NCBI GenBank assembly: GCA_963281155.1 | Contig: CAUJLY010000006.1 | Coordinates: 8,432,001 to 8,496,000 of the forward strand | Source of the DNA: Rhabditophanes sp. KR3021 | Taxonomy: Eukaryota; Nematoda; Chromadorea; Rhabditida; Alloionematidae | DNA: 64,000 nucleotides | Direction of reading: 5' to 3' | Made by a program: the position numbers and the translations under genes | Notes under the pieces: generated by a model | Database searches by the model: none | Told to the model about the DNA's origin: nothing | The model's input: only the letters and a program-made list of their open reading frames with translations | Shown here: piece after piece, positions 36,784 through 49,689 of the stretch | Layout: every line of letters starts with the position of its first letter | How positions within the stretch are numbered: position 1 is the first letter of the stretch

Positions 36784-39700
36784 TTTGCTTAAGTTGCAAA
36801 ATTCGTTATTCAAATAGTATTAAAGTTAATAGTAGATTTATTTTATTTGAGCAGACTCAGATGTTTTGTAAAATTACCCTTGAGAAACTGAAATTTTGTC
36901 TGTAAAAGTAACTTTTTAGGTGATAGAATTGAAAATAATTTTAATGAAGAATATACAATTCTTTAAATGAGAATAGTTTTATACGCGACGTACTTTATAT
37001 ATAATATTTATTTAGCAAGGAAAAAGTCTGGGAATATTTACACAAAAATTAATATTAATAAGACGGTACTTGATTAAAAAGGGTGTTTTATAAAATGGTA
37101 AAAAACATATTAAAAAAATTATAGCAAGTGATCAACAATAAATTTATTCTCTAATTAAAAACAAATCTATCATAAAGGAATTCGGAAGAAATCAAAAAAG
37201 TCACGAATAATAATTATTGATGTACATGAAAATAATTCAGAATATATAATTTAAGATCTGGGTAGTACTAGCTATACGTTTTTTGTTAAAGGATATAGGA
37301 AAACACAACAATTCAGTTATGAAGTATCATCGAAAAAACATCCAATACACATTATCTATACTTGAAGGTTTTGACATAAAAACTCAAAACGCTTCTTAAT
37401 TACTCAACCAAATGTAATTGTCAATCATGTTTAAAATTAAAAAATGCACTATTTCAATAAATGCAATATATATTGAAACATATTTTTGAAAGCTAGATGT
37501 TCTTGTTTCAAACATGATATTAATAACAGCTTGTAATGAGTGAAAAGTACTAGTAATTTGAAAATGTGCGAGTTAGGAAACTTAGCTTTAGAAAGTATTT
37601 TTGTATGTTGTTACTGTTGTACATAACAAAAAATTAATCTTTGGGTAACAATTTGTAAGAAAACCTGGATATGTATCAATCTATGATATGCAATTTGCTT
37701 TCTTCTTGTTAAAAATAAAATTAGGTGTGTGCGTGTTTTAAGTTAGCGTTGTGTAAACAAAATAAAATTTAATGTAATTTTGAGCGAGATGCTAAAATAT
37801 AACGAATTTGCATAATTAAAGAAATCAAAAATAGTTATACATTGCATTAGGAGAAAAGATGTTTAATCAAAGATTGTGAAAGCTTTGGCTATTTCATCAG
37901 TTTAAGGTAAAGGTTTATTCCTTTGATATAAAATTAAAGCAAATATTGTAAATAATACTATCAAGCTTATCAGTAACCACCTCGTATTCACCATATACTT
38001 GTTTGTACTAAACGCAAAAATGTCTTTATTTTGAAACTACACGGAATAACAAAGTTATCTGAGAATAACTTTCGTACATCAAAAGATTAACCATAAAAAG
38101 TAATGTTCAATGAATACTACTGGAAAGAAACAATTTTTGATATGAAATTAGAATATGGTCAGGAAACAGTACTACAAAATTAAATTTAAAAGTTAGATAA
38201 CCTCCTTCTGTTTATTTTAAGAAAACAACGAAATGGTTTAAATCAATTATTGAATCAACTAATTGCTTGAGTATGTTTAAATTTGAATTGTAACTAGAGC
38301 GAAATTAGATTATTGTTATGATGGTCGTCATCTATAATAAGATTTGTTTATTTATTCGAATTTATATATGGTTAAAGTTAACTTTCAACAGTTACACGTA
38401 AAGTACAATAAAAATCTTTAATTTTTGTGGTTACTCGCAAATTTTGGGTAATCGAGTAATAATAAATAAAGATTTTTGTAAGTATTGGTGCTAATAATGA
38501 AACAATATTTGAGTAGCACGTCAATTCACAGTACAATTAACAGTTCTTTGTATTCGAATTTTAATAAGTGGAATGCGTTTTTTAAGGGTCCTATAGAGAT
38601 CATGGATGTTGTTTAAATTATTTTTTGATAATAAACTTTTTATCGGAAAGCGAGGGTGTTCGTTGAAATAAAATATGTAATTTAGAGAAACATCGAAAAT
38701 ATACAATGAACTGATAAATAGAATACTTTAAAAATAAAGGTGGTTGAGATGACAGTTCTAAGATATAACAAAAATTGAATCATTATATTAGATTAATTTG
38801 AGCAAGGTAGTTACTTTGCAAAAAAAAATTAAATTCAAATAGTAGAAATTTTTGAATGTTCAAACGGTGAGTTCATCGGAAGGTCGAATAAATGATTAGA
38901 TCAAGTTTGCATGCAAATACTAATCTAGTATTCATGATGCTTTTTTTCATTTCTTAAGCTCAAACACTTTACTTAATGAGGTTTTGGGAAAGCTTTTACC
39001 AAGACATTAGTATGAAAAACTAGAAAAAACGTGCTTGATAACGTGCGACTCTAAACATAACAATGAAATGTGGTAGCAAAAAAGAGAGATGAATGTGGAA
39101 ACAGTTTTATGTGTGTTCCTTGAAACTTTATCTTTATTCAACAAAAATAGAGTTCTAAGTTGTTTAAATTTAGAGTTAATCATGGAGAGGAAGATGTGTC
39201 ACGAACAAAAAAGCTGCAAATATGTTATCCATTTTCATATTTACATTGAATTGAAGAAAGTAAGATGCTGACTCCCATATTGATATAAACTATTTAAAAT
39301 CATCAAATTATGGGAGCTCAAAAGAAAAGTTAAGAACATTAATGCTTTAAACTAATTCTAAAATTGTTAATACATGTCACTCAAATGATGATGACTATTA
39401 TCAACAATACAAATGATTGTTTCCTTCTGGTGGCAAATTAGAATAATGCAAATCTTTTTATAATGTTTATTGTTTAGGTATAGTAGTATGGTGATTAAAA
39501 TTATTAGAAACATCTGTAAATTAGATGATGATATAATATGATAAATTGATAACACCAAGGAACAATAGTTATAAATAACAACAAGAAAAGAGGTTAGTAT
39601 CATAAAAACAGTAACAAGATTAATGAGTACTAAATAGTTTGATCGGAATCTATTCAAATAATCCCTTGACTAAAGAATGATTACAAGTAATTTGATATTT

Positions 39701-42328
39701 TTTGTGTGAAATATGTGATTTGTCTCAATTAAACAAGGTACTACAATAAATTCAAATTTGTTAATGATTTGTTTAAATTGACAGTAATGTGCATATATAA
39801 TATTTGTTTATGTCGAACTTATATAGTTTAACAGGCTATTTTTTGTCAAGATTTATCAGGGTAATCTTAAGCATTTACCACTGTACTCGACTTCATCATA
39901 TACGAAACATATATCTGATGATACTGTTCAATATATAGAAAGATACATTTAAAACAACAATTTTTTTGAATTACCCTGTTTACTTAAAAACTAATGAGCC
40001 ACGAGATGATAAGATTTAAAATAAGTTTTAGTTGGAGGATAATAAGAACAATATTATTAAGTTTCACATGATGGCCAAAAAAGCAACAATTAACAGTACA
40101 TACTGTATTCCAGAAAAAAGATAAACTTCTAATTTATTTACTATTGGGAAAAGGGGATTCAGGTTTCTACTTTCCTTTTTTTAACCCAATCATCACTAAT
40201 TACAATGAACATAAATTTCAACAGAAAAAAATTAGAATAAATATATGATAAGAAATCATTTGTTTTATTTCTCTTTATTTGATTTTTACGTCTACAAGTA
40301 TTCTTAAAAAAAGTATTCAAACTACGATTTAACAAAAGAATTACACTGATAATTAGTGGTAATAGTATACGATATAATAAGAAAATAATTGTATGCCTAT
40401 TGAATAAATAAGAAGAAAGGAACGGAAATTTGCATGTTTTTGTAAAATATTTTGAAAAAGTACCAATCTGCAGGTACCAAACAATGAATGTAAAAATAAA
40501 TTTATGTAATAAAAAATTGTCTTTGTGACAGGCAAATTATGATTTGAAACTGATTTATGATAATAGGTATACTGATAAAACAATAACTGTACAATATAAT
40601 ACAAATAATAATACGATTAATAATGCTAATTGCATTAGCTTTTAATTCCAACAGACATCCTAAAATTTATAAGAGGCTATTGTAACGGGATGTATCTTTT
40701 GATGATATCTTTTCTGACAACTGGAACAATAAAATTAAAAAAGTCCACAAAGAGTCTTTTGATACAATATAGTGTTAAATCAAATCCTTTAAGACATACT
40801 AGATGATCAAAGGTACCACAATACTTATTAACCTGTTGTTGAAATAGATACACATCTCTTTCTCCTTTAATTAAAGTATGCTTCCTGGGAAAAAAGAAAG
40901 CAATATTAGAGTGTTGTTTTTAGATATAAAGTATCTTTTTTACGGGGTCAGTGCGAGAACCACTCTAAGATTGATAAATATAAATATACGTACATATGAT
41001 TTTTGCATATATTTACTTATTTTGATAGTTATTTGATTGGGTCTAAATTTAATAACTTCTGTGTGCACTTTGATAAATAATAAAAGTTACTTGTACTAAA
41101 AATTGAAATTGTTTGTTGTATAGCTATCAGAAATGATGTCAGAATAATTTGAAAAATAAAACTTATTATTAAAAATAGGATGATCAATCTACTCTATTTA
41201 GTGGAGTAAAAAATTAAAAACCTACTATATAGTTTTAAATATATTCATAAATTTGTGTACCTCCAACAACGAATATTAAATAATATTAAATGATATCAAA
41301 TAATACAATATTTTTCTAAATGGTTTACGGATGTTTATTAAGGCAAACAATTTATGGAAACGTGTAAATATAATATTAGGCAACAGAACAAAAATTGGAA
41401 ATATTATATAGTTTTAATCCCATAAACTAATCATCATTATTTTGATTTTGAGGTATGATACATTTATTATTTGTATCATAAAAAGCATCTATATAGTAAT
41501 ATTCTTCCCAACGGTCAAACCTCTATATGAAAACATGAGTATAAATCGTGATACTGGTATAGAAACAACAAGTAGCTCTTGATAATAAATTTAAATATTC
41601 TATAAGATGCCTCATAGAGTATTAAAACAATTATGACAACGGATAGTTAGCACTCTGGTTTAAGATGGATATGTCTCATAAAATAAGCGAGTTTTGTTTA
41701 TTTTTGTAATTAAACATTGTTTATTTCCATAAAACATCAATTCTAGCAAGTGAATACATATTAAAATTGTTCTTGTTAACTTAATTTCCTTTCAAATTAT
41801 GACAATAATCAGTTGATACCCAATAAAATGTCGACAGATTGAGTTTAATTAATTCAATTGATATTGTACCTCTCTTCTGCCATGACAACCATCAAAAAGA
41901 AACTTGACAGAAAGTAGGATGTAATAGATTGAACGGGGTTCTCGTGTTATAATTATTTATTGTATCTTAAAATAAGTAAACAAACCCTGATTGTGGGATC
42001 TAAAAATAATAATAACAAAATCCATAAAAACAACCATCTTCATTGATATTGACCACAATATGTGCAATTAAATTGCCCTTTTCATCTCGTATTACTTTAA
42101 TGGTATATTTAAATATCACTTAAAACTATAAAATGAATTTAAACTTTATTAAGTAATCCAATATTGAAGTCATCCTTTACATTCCTGTTTTATTTAAATA
42201 AAACTAGCAGTCATAAATAGCATTTAAAATTTGTCAAAAAAATCAAAAACCATCATTTGTGTTATGTCTTGAACTTGGAATTTAAATTGAATCGGAAAAG
42301 AATTGCATGTAAGTTGGTGTACTTTTAG
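36784..42328. other. 5.5-kb gene-poor AT-rich region
   Basis: No ORF here has convincing coding character; the longest are AT-driven. It may hold the promoter or distal 5' exons of the minus-strand gene to the left. The one clear structure is the 13-bp inverted repeat at 40901-40973. A weak 7-bp TTACTCG/CGAGTAA hairpin occurs near 38430-38460. Confidence 0.5.
40901..40973. repeat. 13-bp inverted repeat carrying the recurring motif
   Basis: CAATATTAGAGTG (40901-40913) and CACTCTAAGATTG (40961-40973) are complementary at 12 of 13 positions around a 47-nt loop. The loop contains ATCTTTTTTACGG, which occurs at two other sites in the window. It could be a structured RNA or a small palindromic element. 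Confidence 0.5.
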
Positions 42329-42634
42329 AATGAAGTGACAACTATTTATTATGGTGACAACTTTATTAATGAAGATCAATTGACAAATTTAATCAATGTT
42401 CAAATAATAAGTGATCAAATTTATTTATCATATATTTTACATCAAACTTTACCCCTAGATTGTATTTTTGGCAAAATGAATTTAACGTATTTAGCAAATG
42501 ATTCATATGATTTTGATCTATTAGAATATATTAAAACCAGCCTCATTATAGTTAGTACATCTTTTATTAAACATTCATTTTTTACCTGCCTTCAATTCTT
42601 TGATGCTGCGTTGATACACTTTAATAAATTTTAA
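42329..42634 (+). CDS. Possible exon of an unknown gene (about 101 codons)
   Basis: An acceptor-like GTACTTTTAG ends at 42328 and is followed by an open frame to TAA at 42632-42634. Composition looks protein-like (YYGDNFINEDQLTNLINVQI, LANDSYDFDLLEYIKTSLII) with a hydrophobic C-terminal third. There is no ATG at the start of the frame, and the nearest upstream donor would leave an intron of only 20 nt, so the 5' end is missing. No family recognised. Confidence 0.33.
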   Translation, partial: NEVTTIYYGDNFINEDQLTNLINVQIISDQIYLSYILHQTLPLDCIFGKMNLTYLANDSYDFDLLEYIKTSLIIVSTSFIKHSFFTCLQFFDAALIHFNKF

Positions 42635-44519
42635 TCAGTAAAATAAAAATTAGCTCATACTAATATTTGTTTATAGTTGACTAAAATGAAATTCAACATT
42701 CACGGACATGACCATACCATTGGCTGCTTTCGCCAGAATTTAATTATTTGACTTCTTTCTGAACAAACCTGCTCTTTGTAACGTTTATGACCTGCAGTTT
42801 TACCTAAATACGTCTTTGTATAGTTCCACTATAACTTTGGGAAAGTCATTAAAATGATCCCTCTGCTTCCCATTTCATTATTATTTCAATTAAGTATAAC
42901 AAAAATATTGCTAAATATCACAAGTTTTCAAGGTTAACTATTTTCTCGAATTTGACGTTATATTAGTCGTACGGGAAGTTGTTCTCATCATTACCAAAAA
43001 TTATTCAAATATGCCATCAACTAACCTATTTTATCAGCATTTCTGCCAACAACATTACTCCAACTATGCTTAACGATTCAGGGAAGCAATATATGAGCTA
43101 GTACATTACTAACATATAAAAGATCGACTCTATTAATATAAATGGCTATTAATTGTTTATTGCAACATCGTATTCACTTTCACTCATCTATTTTCTAAAC
43201 GATCATACTATGATATTATATCGTTACATCTTTTATAAGATGCAAATAGGTATACAAGTAACAAAAGTTACATTTAGATTAGTTTGTTTTATTTTAAATT
43301 AAAATGTCAGCCGATTAAATATTTAAGCCCATCAATAGATTAGATTTTTTTATCTTTCAGCAAAAAATAATAGACCAACAAATGAAGCAAGCCATTTTTT
43401 ATGTATTAAAATCTAGAACGAACCAACACGATCTAACCTAAAATGAGCTATATTGATAATAAATACAACCTACTGCATGCAAAGCTGTGATTAACTGTTT
43501 TAAAATCGGCTGGCGCTGCGTCTAGGGTGGCTATAGATTGTGCGCGATATCGTATTTTTAACTGCACCAAATCGTTCGTTCATGATACTTTGAAAAGAAA
43601 GATAATTTTTAAAATAAAAATTGTACAAATAAAGTGATAGATATTTTTAAAGCACAAGATTATAATGATATATTCTTGAAAAAGTAGCCAAAAATTATCC
43701 TTATCTCCAACCAAAAGCTAATCGTCATTAAGGATTTTGATACTTTGAACTCATTTATCACAAAAAACTTTAATACTTAATAAAATAAATTTGAAGTGAT
43801 TTAAATAAAAGCTTATTTATTGCGAAATCAATTCAGTATATGTTTATCTAGACATATCAATAAACATATTTACGTTTATTAAGTACCAGACTTCCGACAT
43901 CCCTTAGGGGAAACATGTAAGTAAGTTGGTTCGCGAACATCATCCACAATTAATAAATTTAATCATGTACATAATTTTCCATCACTTTTGTACAACTTAC
44001 TTCTTATTGATAAAATTAACCTTTTTTCTTTGTCAAAAGCATAACAATAGTTAATTTGTAGATTTTTTGATTTAACGTTAGAATCAAAGGGTCAATTGAA
44101 CTTAACACTAAAACGGTTGACCTTACATACATTTGTTTTCAAAAACACAAAAATAAAAGTTTAATTATGGTTTACTTTCAGCAATCATTTAATCTTACTA
44201 AAGACAGCTTTTGACCATTATTGTGTGCATCTCTTGTTCTTGCTACATTCGCTTTGTTTCATTGTAAACATAGGAGAGAGGCCCAAAAAATCAACATGAG
44301 AGGTAATTTATATTAATGATTCATACCCGACTGTTTCCCTTCTCGACTCCCTAATATTTCATGTTCACATACTTTTGGTGGTAAGCATCACGTAAATAGT
44401 ATGTATTTATATTTGTGTGTATGTGGTTTATGTCACAATTTACATTCTTTATTCTGTACAATTCATAAATTACTTATGTCAATTTAATTTAAACCAATTA
44501 ATAAGAAGCTTTTCCAGGG
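42635..44519. other. Region upstream of the UXS gene
   Basis: AT-rich except for a short GC-rich patch at about 43506-43555 and a perfect palindrome GTTCGCGAAC at 43929-43938, either of which could be regulatory. No gene seen. Confidence 0.45.
43929..43938. promoter_or_regulatory. Perfect 10-bp palindrome GTTCGCGAAC
   Basis: A CG-containing palindrome in strongly AT-rich DNA, about 580 bp upstream of the UXS start codon. It is a possible binding site for a dimeric factor; function is inferred only from its form. Confidence 0.3.
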
Positions 44520-45882
44520 ATGCAAAGATACTTCAAATGGAGTGCCTTATCATTAAGCTCAGGCCTTCTAGTAGGAATTCTTCTTCTGTATGTAACATAC
44601 ATTTTTCTATCAGTGTCTCAAAATATTACCGAAAAAAGCCATCACTCCTCAATAGACACCGAACAATATACCAGGCAACTAAAAGATTTGCAAGAACAAA
44701 TTGATAAATTGAAATATAGACTGCGGAAACAAATAGCAGATCCAATGTTTGTTTAAAGTGGTCATGATATTTTATCTAATTCACACATTCCCATCTATTT
44801 TAGAACAGTTAACAAAAGTTACCCTAAAATTCAATTTAAAAATGAAGAAAGTAGGAAACGGGTTTTGGTGACGGGAGGTGCGGGATTTGTAGGTTCACAT
44901 CTCGTCGATAGGCTAATGATGGAGGGACATGAAGTTGTGGCTTTGGACAATTACTATACGGGAAGAAAAAGAAATGTCGAGCACTGGATAGGTCATCCAA
45001 ATTTTGAATTGGTACATCATGATGTTGTCAATCCTTATTATTTGGAGTGTGATGAAATTTATCACTTAGCTTCACCTGCCTCGCCACCACATTATATGAA
45101 GAATCCAGTAAAGACATTAAAAACTAACACATTGGGGACGATTAATATGCTAGGTTTGGCTAAAAGAGTTAAAGCCAAAATGTTGCTTGCTTCAACGTCA
45201 GAAGTTTATGGTGATCCAGAAGTTCACCCTCAGCCTGAAACATACTGGGGTCGTGTTAATCCAATTGGACCAAGAGCCTGTTACGATGAAGGAAAACGTA
45301 CAGCCGAAACATTGATGGTTTCTTATCACCAACAAGAAAATATTGACATTAGAATCGCGAGAATTTTTAATACTTTTGGTCCACGAATGCATATGAGTGA
45401 TGGACGTGTCGTAAGCAATTTTATAATTCAATCTCTTCAAAACAAAGAAATAACCGTACGTTTATAATGCCCTGACATGTGTAACTTTACCCTTTTCCTT
45501 AATTTAGATTTATGGCGATGGAAACCAAACTCGATCTTTCCAATATGTTGATGATTTAGTTTCAGGTTTGATTGCTTTAATGAGATCAAATATCACCATT
45601 CCAGTCAACATTGGTAATCCGGAAGAGTATACAATTAATGACTTTGCGTATTTAATAAAAAAGTTAGTATCAAGTAAGAGTAAAATTACTCATTTGAAAC
45701 ATCAAGAAGATGATCCTCAATTGAGAAGACCTGACATCACCCGAGCCCATAATCTTCTAAATTGGAAACCAGAAATAGCGATGCGTGAAGGTTTAAAAAA
45801 GACAGTTGATTATTTCCGGAATGAGTTGGCGGAGGATGTTGAAAGAGAAGAAGCAGCTAGAAATGTTCGCAGTACGTTTTAG
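44520..45882 (+). CDS. sqv-1: UDP-glucuronic acid decarboxylase (UDP-xylose synthase)
   Basis: Exons 44520-44746, 44804-45455 and 45508-45882 are in phase and encode 417 residues. UXS converts UDP-glucuronate to UDP-xylose in the Golgi, starting the linker for chondroitin and heparan sulfate; sqv-1 is the C. elegans name. The protein is type II: a membrane anchor at residues 12-33 ([20 protein letters not shown]), a short coiled coil ([18 protein letters not shown]), then a Rossmann domain with [11 protein letters not shown], the STSEVYGDP Ser/Thr, and the YDEGK Tyr-Lys pair. [20 protein letters not shown] is near-identical to animal enzymes. The first donor is GTTTG, confirmed by frame. A CTTTTCCAG acceptor lies just before the start codon. 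AATAAA at 46284. Confidence 0.96.
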
Positions 45883-47862
45883 AAACATTCCAATTAACGT
45901 ACACTAATCTTCAAACTCACTTACTTATTCCTTCTAACTACTTATATTAGTTCAGCCTTAAAACAAGTTATTTAGTCTGCCCCGACTAGAACAAATCTTC
46001 AAAACCCACAAAGTTCTTTTTTAGGAAATGTTTTAAAAATCATACTTACTACTACCACCAAAAATCTAACCATTCACAACCCTCAAATTACGGCAAATTT
46101 CAATGATTTGATAAATGTAGACAATACCACGTTATTATTATATACTATGTTATCACAATTTCAAAAACAAACACGGGACTAAACAAAAAACAATAAGAAT
46201 AAAATGTGCACTTTAAAGCCATAATTTTATCAAAGATGTTTTTTGTATAATTTTAGATTGTATTTTCATACTGCTCATTTACAAATAAAATATACATGTA
46301 CTTCTGTTCTCTCAAGTGTGAAATTTGATTGTAAGTTTGAATTTTGGTTGGTATGGAATATTCAAATGAAAAATGATTGGTAAAATATGTATTTAAATTC
46401 AATAAGTCTTTTCAAAATATTTAAATAAGCAACTGTATTTGAAGGATGTTTTCTAAAAATACCTTTCAAAATTTATTTTTAAAACCAAAATTGAGACTAA
46501 TTACGAGAATGGCATAAATAATTGAAATTTGATCAAAGAAAAATATTAAAAACTATTAAATATTCTGAATACATAAGATAATTTTTCTTGGTAAATTGGA
46601 GAGTAGCTAAAATCTGGTCTTTTTGTGTAAAAAGAAAATGTTTATTAATTAAAGAAGGTTATAATTACATTATACTTTATAAACGCTTCCAACAAATGTG
46701 CAATTGATGGTTTAATAAGATATACGTCTTAATATTTGATGTATTAATTAAAAATAAGCCGACTGAACATGCTCTTGCCGATTCTCTTTTTTAATTTATT
46801 GCTTTCTGCTCCCACCTATAGGCAAATTTTATATGAAAAATGAATAAATCATTAGATGAAAAAAAGGTGATGATAGTTAATAATATAATGTTATGTTAAT
46901 ATCTTGAGTGAGGATGTTGACACTCTTAAATGATGTTTTCACCCACACCTTATTTTCTTTTTAATCACACAAAATCTATCTATCAAATAATAAAAAAGAG
47001 TTGTTTGAAAAATAAATGTAATTTATTCATCTTTAAGACATCAAAAATATAAATAAATTTAGTGATCAAGGAGATCTTCCATGGAACCTAATATCGCTTT
47101 TACACTGCATTTATATTCAATTTTTACATATAATTTCTATGAGCACATAAGTATGTATAATGTATACTCCTTAACATTTAATGGCACCCTCTTTTCTGTT
47201 CTATTTGCGAATGGCAAAAATACTTGTTAATAATTGTATAAAAAGTAAGTATCATAGCTGTAATCAATCAAAATAGTGTAATAATAATTATACATATGTT
47301 TTTTAAATAATCTTTATCACAAACATTAAAGTTATATTATTCACACAAACAAAACAACTAAAAAATATATTCATTGGGATGATTTTGTTCATTTGCTTCT
47401 AATTTTAATTAGCTGAAAGACAAATGTTTACAAGATACCAGTAGTTAATGGATTTGAGTATTTTTTATATCTTTTACTTAACTTTTTAAAAAGTATGTGC
47501 CTTTTATTTTTGTTTACTGTGTATGATATAATAATGAGGAGCCTCCACACATATGTATATTATTATTCTTATGATGACACCCTGATCAAGATCACTATCA
47601 CACTTTTTTCGATTGATGCTTGGCTTCATAAATATTTAAAAGCAATTAAGCCAGTCCATTAAATATCTGGCTTCAGAACCATATTTTATTAATGTTTACA
47701 ACTGCACTTAAGATCTTCGTATGTTCTTGGTGTCTATGCCTTCTTCATTTCAAACACAAAGACTTTACTCATATGGTTTTTATTTTGCCATTTAAACTAG
47801 CCAGCTTTGGTTACTGTTTTTGACATTTACTTAAATACATAAAAGTCAATCTCCTTGTATCA

Positions 47863-48000
47863 ATGAAAATATTGGTGATGAAAGGAAACGATCCTTTCAA
47901 CGATTTTGTTGTCTTAAAATCTGACCCTAATCTCTTAAATTACAAAGCTAGATATTTGCAAATCCTTTTTGATGAAAAACTAATTAATTTTTTGAAATAA
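47863..48000 (+). CDS. Short ORF (45 codons), doubtful
   Basis: ATG at 47863 opens a frame with balanced composition (MKILVMKGNDPFNDFVVLKS, LLNYKARYLQILFDEKLINF) ending at TAA. No signal peptide, splice support or family. It stands out from surrounding AT-driven ORFs but could be chance. Confidence 0.22.
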   Translation: MKILVMKGNDPFNDFVVLKSDPNLLNYKARYLQILFDEKLINFLK

Positions 48001-49259
48001 ATCTTCATATATACTCGTATTCAAACTATAATTGTTGTTGAAGGTTATTTTTATTTCATAATAATATCCTTTGATGTCACACTTTTGACATATCTTCACT
48101 ATTAATTAATGCTCTTTCCAATTAATTTCAAAGTTTTGCTTTTCATAAATGAGAACTGTAAACAGTTGTGGACTACAATTCAAGGATAAGGTTTTCTATT
48201 TATTTATTCAAATACGTGTTATGTTCTTACCACCAATTATCCTTAACGAAATATTTTTGTTGACGACAGAAGTATAAATTCTTCAAGTAGCTTTCATCTT
48301 ATTCCATATGAGATAGGAGAATTTATATTAATTAATTGAACTATGGTAATCATGATTCACGTGCTTCCCTTCCCTTTGTTTTAAAAATGCACACAATCTT
48401 AAATTAACTATTTTGACAATCGGTAGTACGTGTGAACCTATTTTATAAAAGTATATCTTTTGTCAATTATTAATGAATAACCAAACCCTATTTAATTGAC
48501 TCTGCCACATATTCATTGCTTAATATTCAGGATGCATCTTTAATTATAAGAAAGGCCATGCATACCATCATCACAATAACAAAACTTGCACCCACCAATT
48601 ATTTAATTTTTAGCAGTAGACCGAAAAAGGACATATTAACTTTGATAAGACTTTGTCTCCATTAAGATGTATCAGATATTGCTGATATTTTAAGCTTACC
48701 TTTGAATAATTTAGTATTTATTATTAGGGCAAAAGACCAAATATATGTCTTATTCTATTTTTACCACCAAAAAGGGAGGCTCTCTATTTGCGCATACTTA
48801 AAGACTCCATACATTTTTTATCCACTTGTTACTTTCACTCCTTCTTCTGAATAAATGGTTTAAGGTTCGTAATATAATTTTTTATTATTTATAAAGATTC
48901 ACACTGTTTTCAGAACCTCTTGTCTTTTTGTCTTTGAGCTTTAGTCGAGTTAATGGCCTAGGATGTGTTGTGATATGTGTGGGGTTGTTTAAGCTTATTA
49001 ATTTTGGTGATGAAGTGTATGAAAAGACCTAGCAATGCCTGTGGAAGTATCTGCTAGTGGCAGTTAATTTTTTCAAGATGATACAACAATAACCCTAACA
49101 CATACATTAAAGCGTATATTTATGTTACGTGGGCTTGTATGGGTTTGGCATTAATTACTGACACCCTTTTAACTGCCAATCTTAATTCTCGTCTTCATCT
49201 ACAAACTTCCAAACTTCTTCTTTCATTTATCTTTAAATGTCATAAAAAGTTGCACTAAT

Positions 49260-49282
49260 CCGTAAAAAAATCTTTTTTACGG
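49260..49282. repeat. Perfect 10-bp palindrome containing the recurring motif
   Basis: CCGTAAAAAA (49260-49269) pairs with TTTTTTACGG (49273-49282) around a three-base loop. The right side is a copy of the 13-base motif also found at 22417 and 40933. Confidence 0.6.
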
Positions 49283-49335
49283 GAATAATCACACAGTTGA
49301 AAGTTTTTGATCTACGTAATACATTCTTTGCCATT

Positions 49336-49377
49336 CATATAATTAGGGCAGGACCTTTGCTTCCCCTTAATTATATG
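49336..49377. repeat. Hairpin with about 13-bp stem
   Basis: CATATAATTAGGG (49336-49348) pairs with CCCCTTAATTATATG (49363-49377), allowing a one-base bulge, around a 14-base loop. It lies 310 bp upstream of the small gene at 49690. It could be a structured RNA or a palindromic regulatory site. Confidence 0.5.
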
Positions 49378-49689
49378 TCTGTTTCTCGACAATGTTCAAT
49401 AAAAATAACAATACTCATTTTGACAACACCATACATCCTACCTCACTACATAATAATTTGTTGAATAGGCGTAAAATTGATAAATAGCATATTCAAACAT
49501 GATATTTGGGTGTAAGAGTATATATACTAGCTTACATATGATGTATCAAGCTGTTAATTAGTCGTTGCCTCAGATCATCACCAAATTATTATGATTCCTG
49601 CATCCATTCTTATGTAGATGTTTATTCATTTTTTTATTCGTTTAGAACTTAGCTTGCTCTGAAGTAAATTTGATCTTATACATCAAAAA

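Larger units (their letters stand above)
45883..49689. other. 3.8-kb gene-poor region with hairpins
   Basis: It begins with the UXS 3' UTR (AATAAA at 46284). Beyond that it is AT-rich with a 45-codon ORF (47863-48000) and two hairpins (49260-49282, 49336-49377) listed separately. It presumably also contains the promoter of the small gene at 49690. Confidence 0.5.

Noticed and set aside
39089..40604. ORFs of 60-96 codons in the 37-42 kb desert
   Set aside because: Their amino-acid make-up (Ile, Tyr, Leu, Asn, His) follows AT-rich codons; nothing supports translation.
44417..44704. 95-codon + frame overlapping the UXS first exon
   Set aside because: Different frame from the UXS exon, which has a type II anchor, coiled coil and in-phase splice into the catalytic domain.
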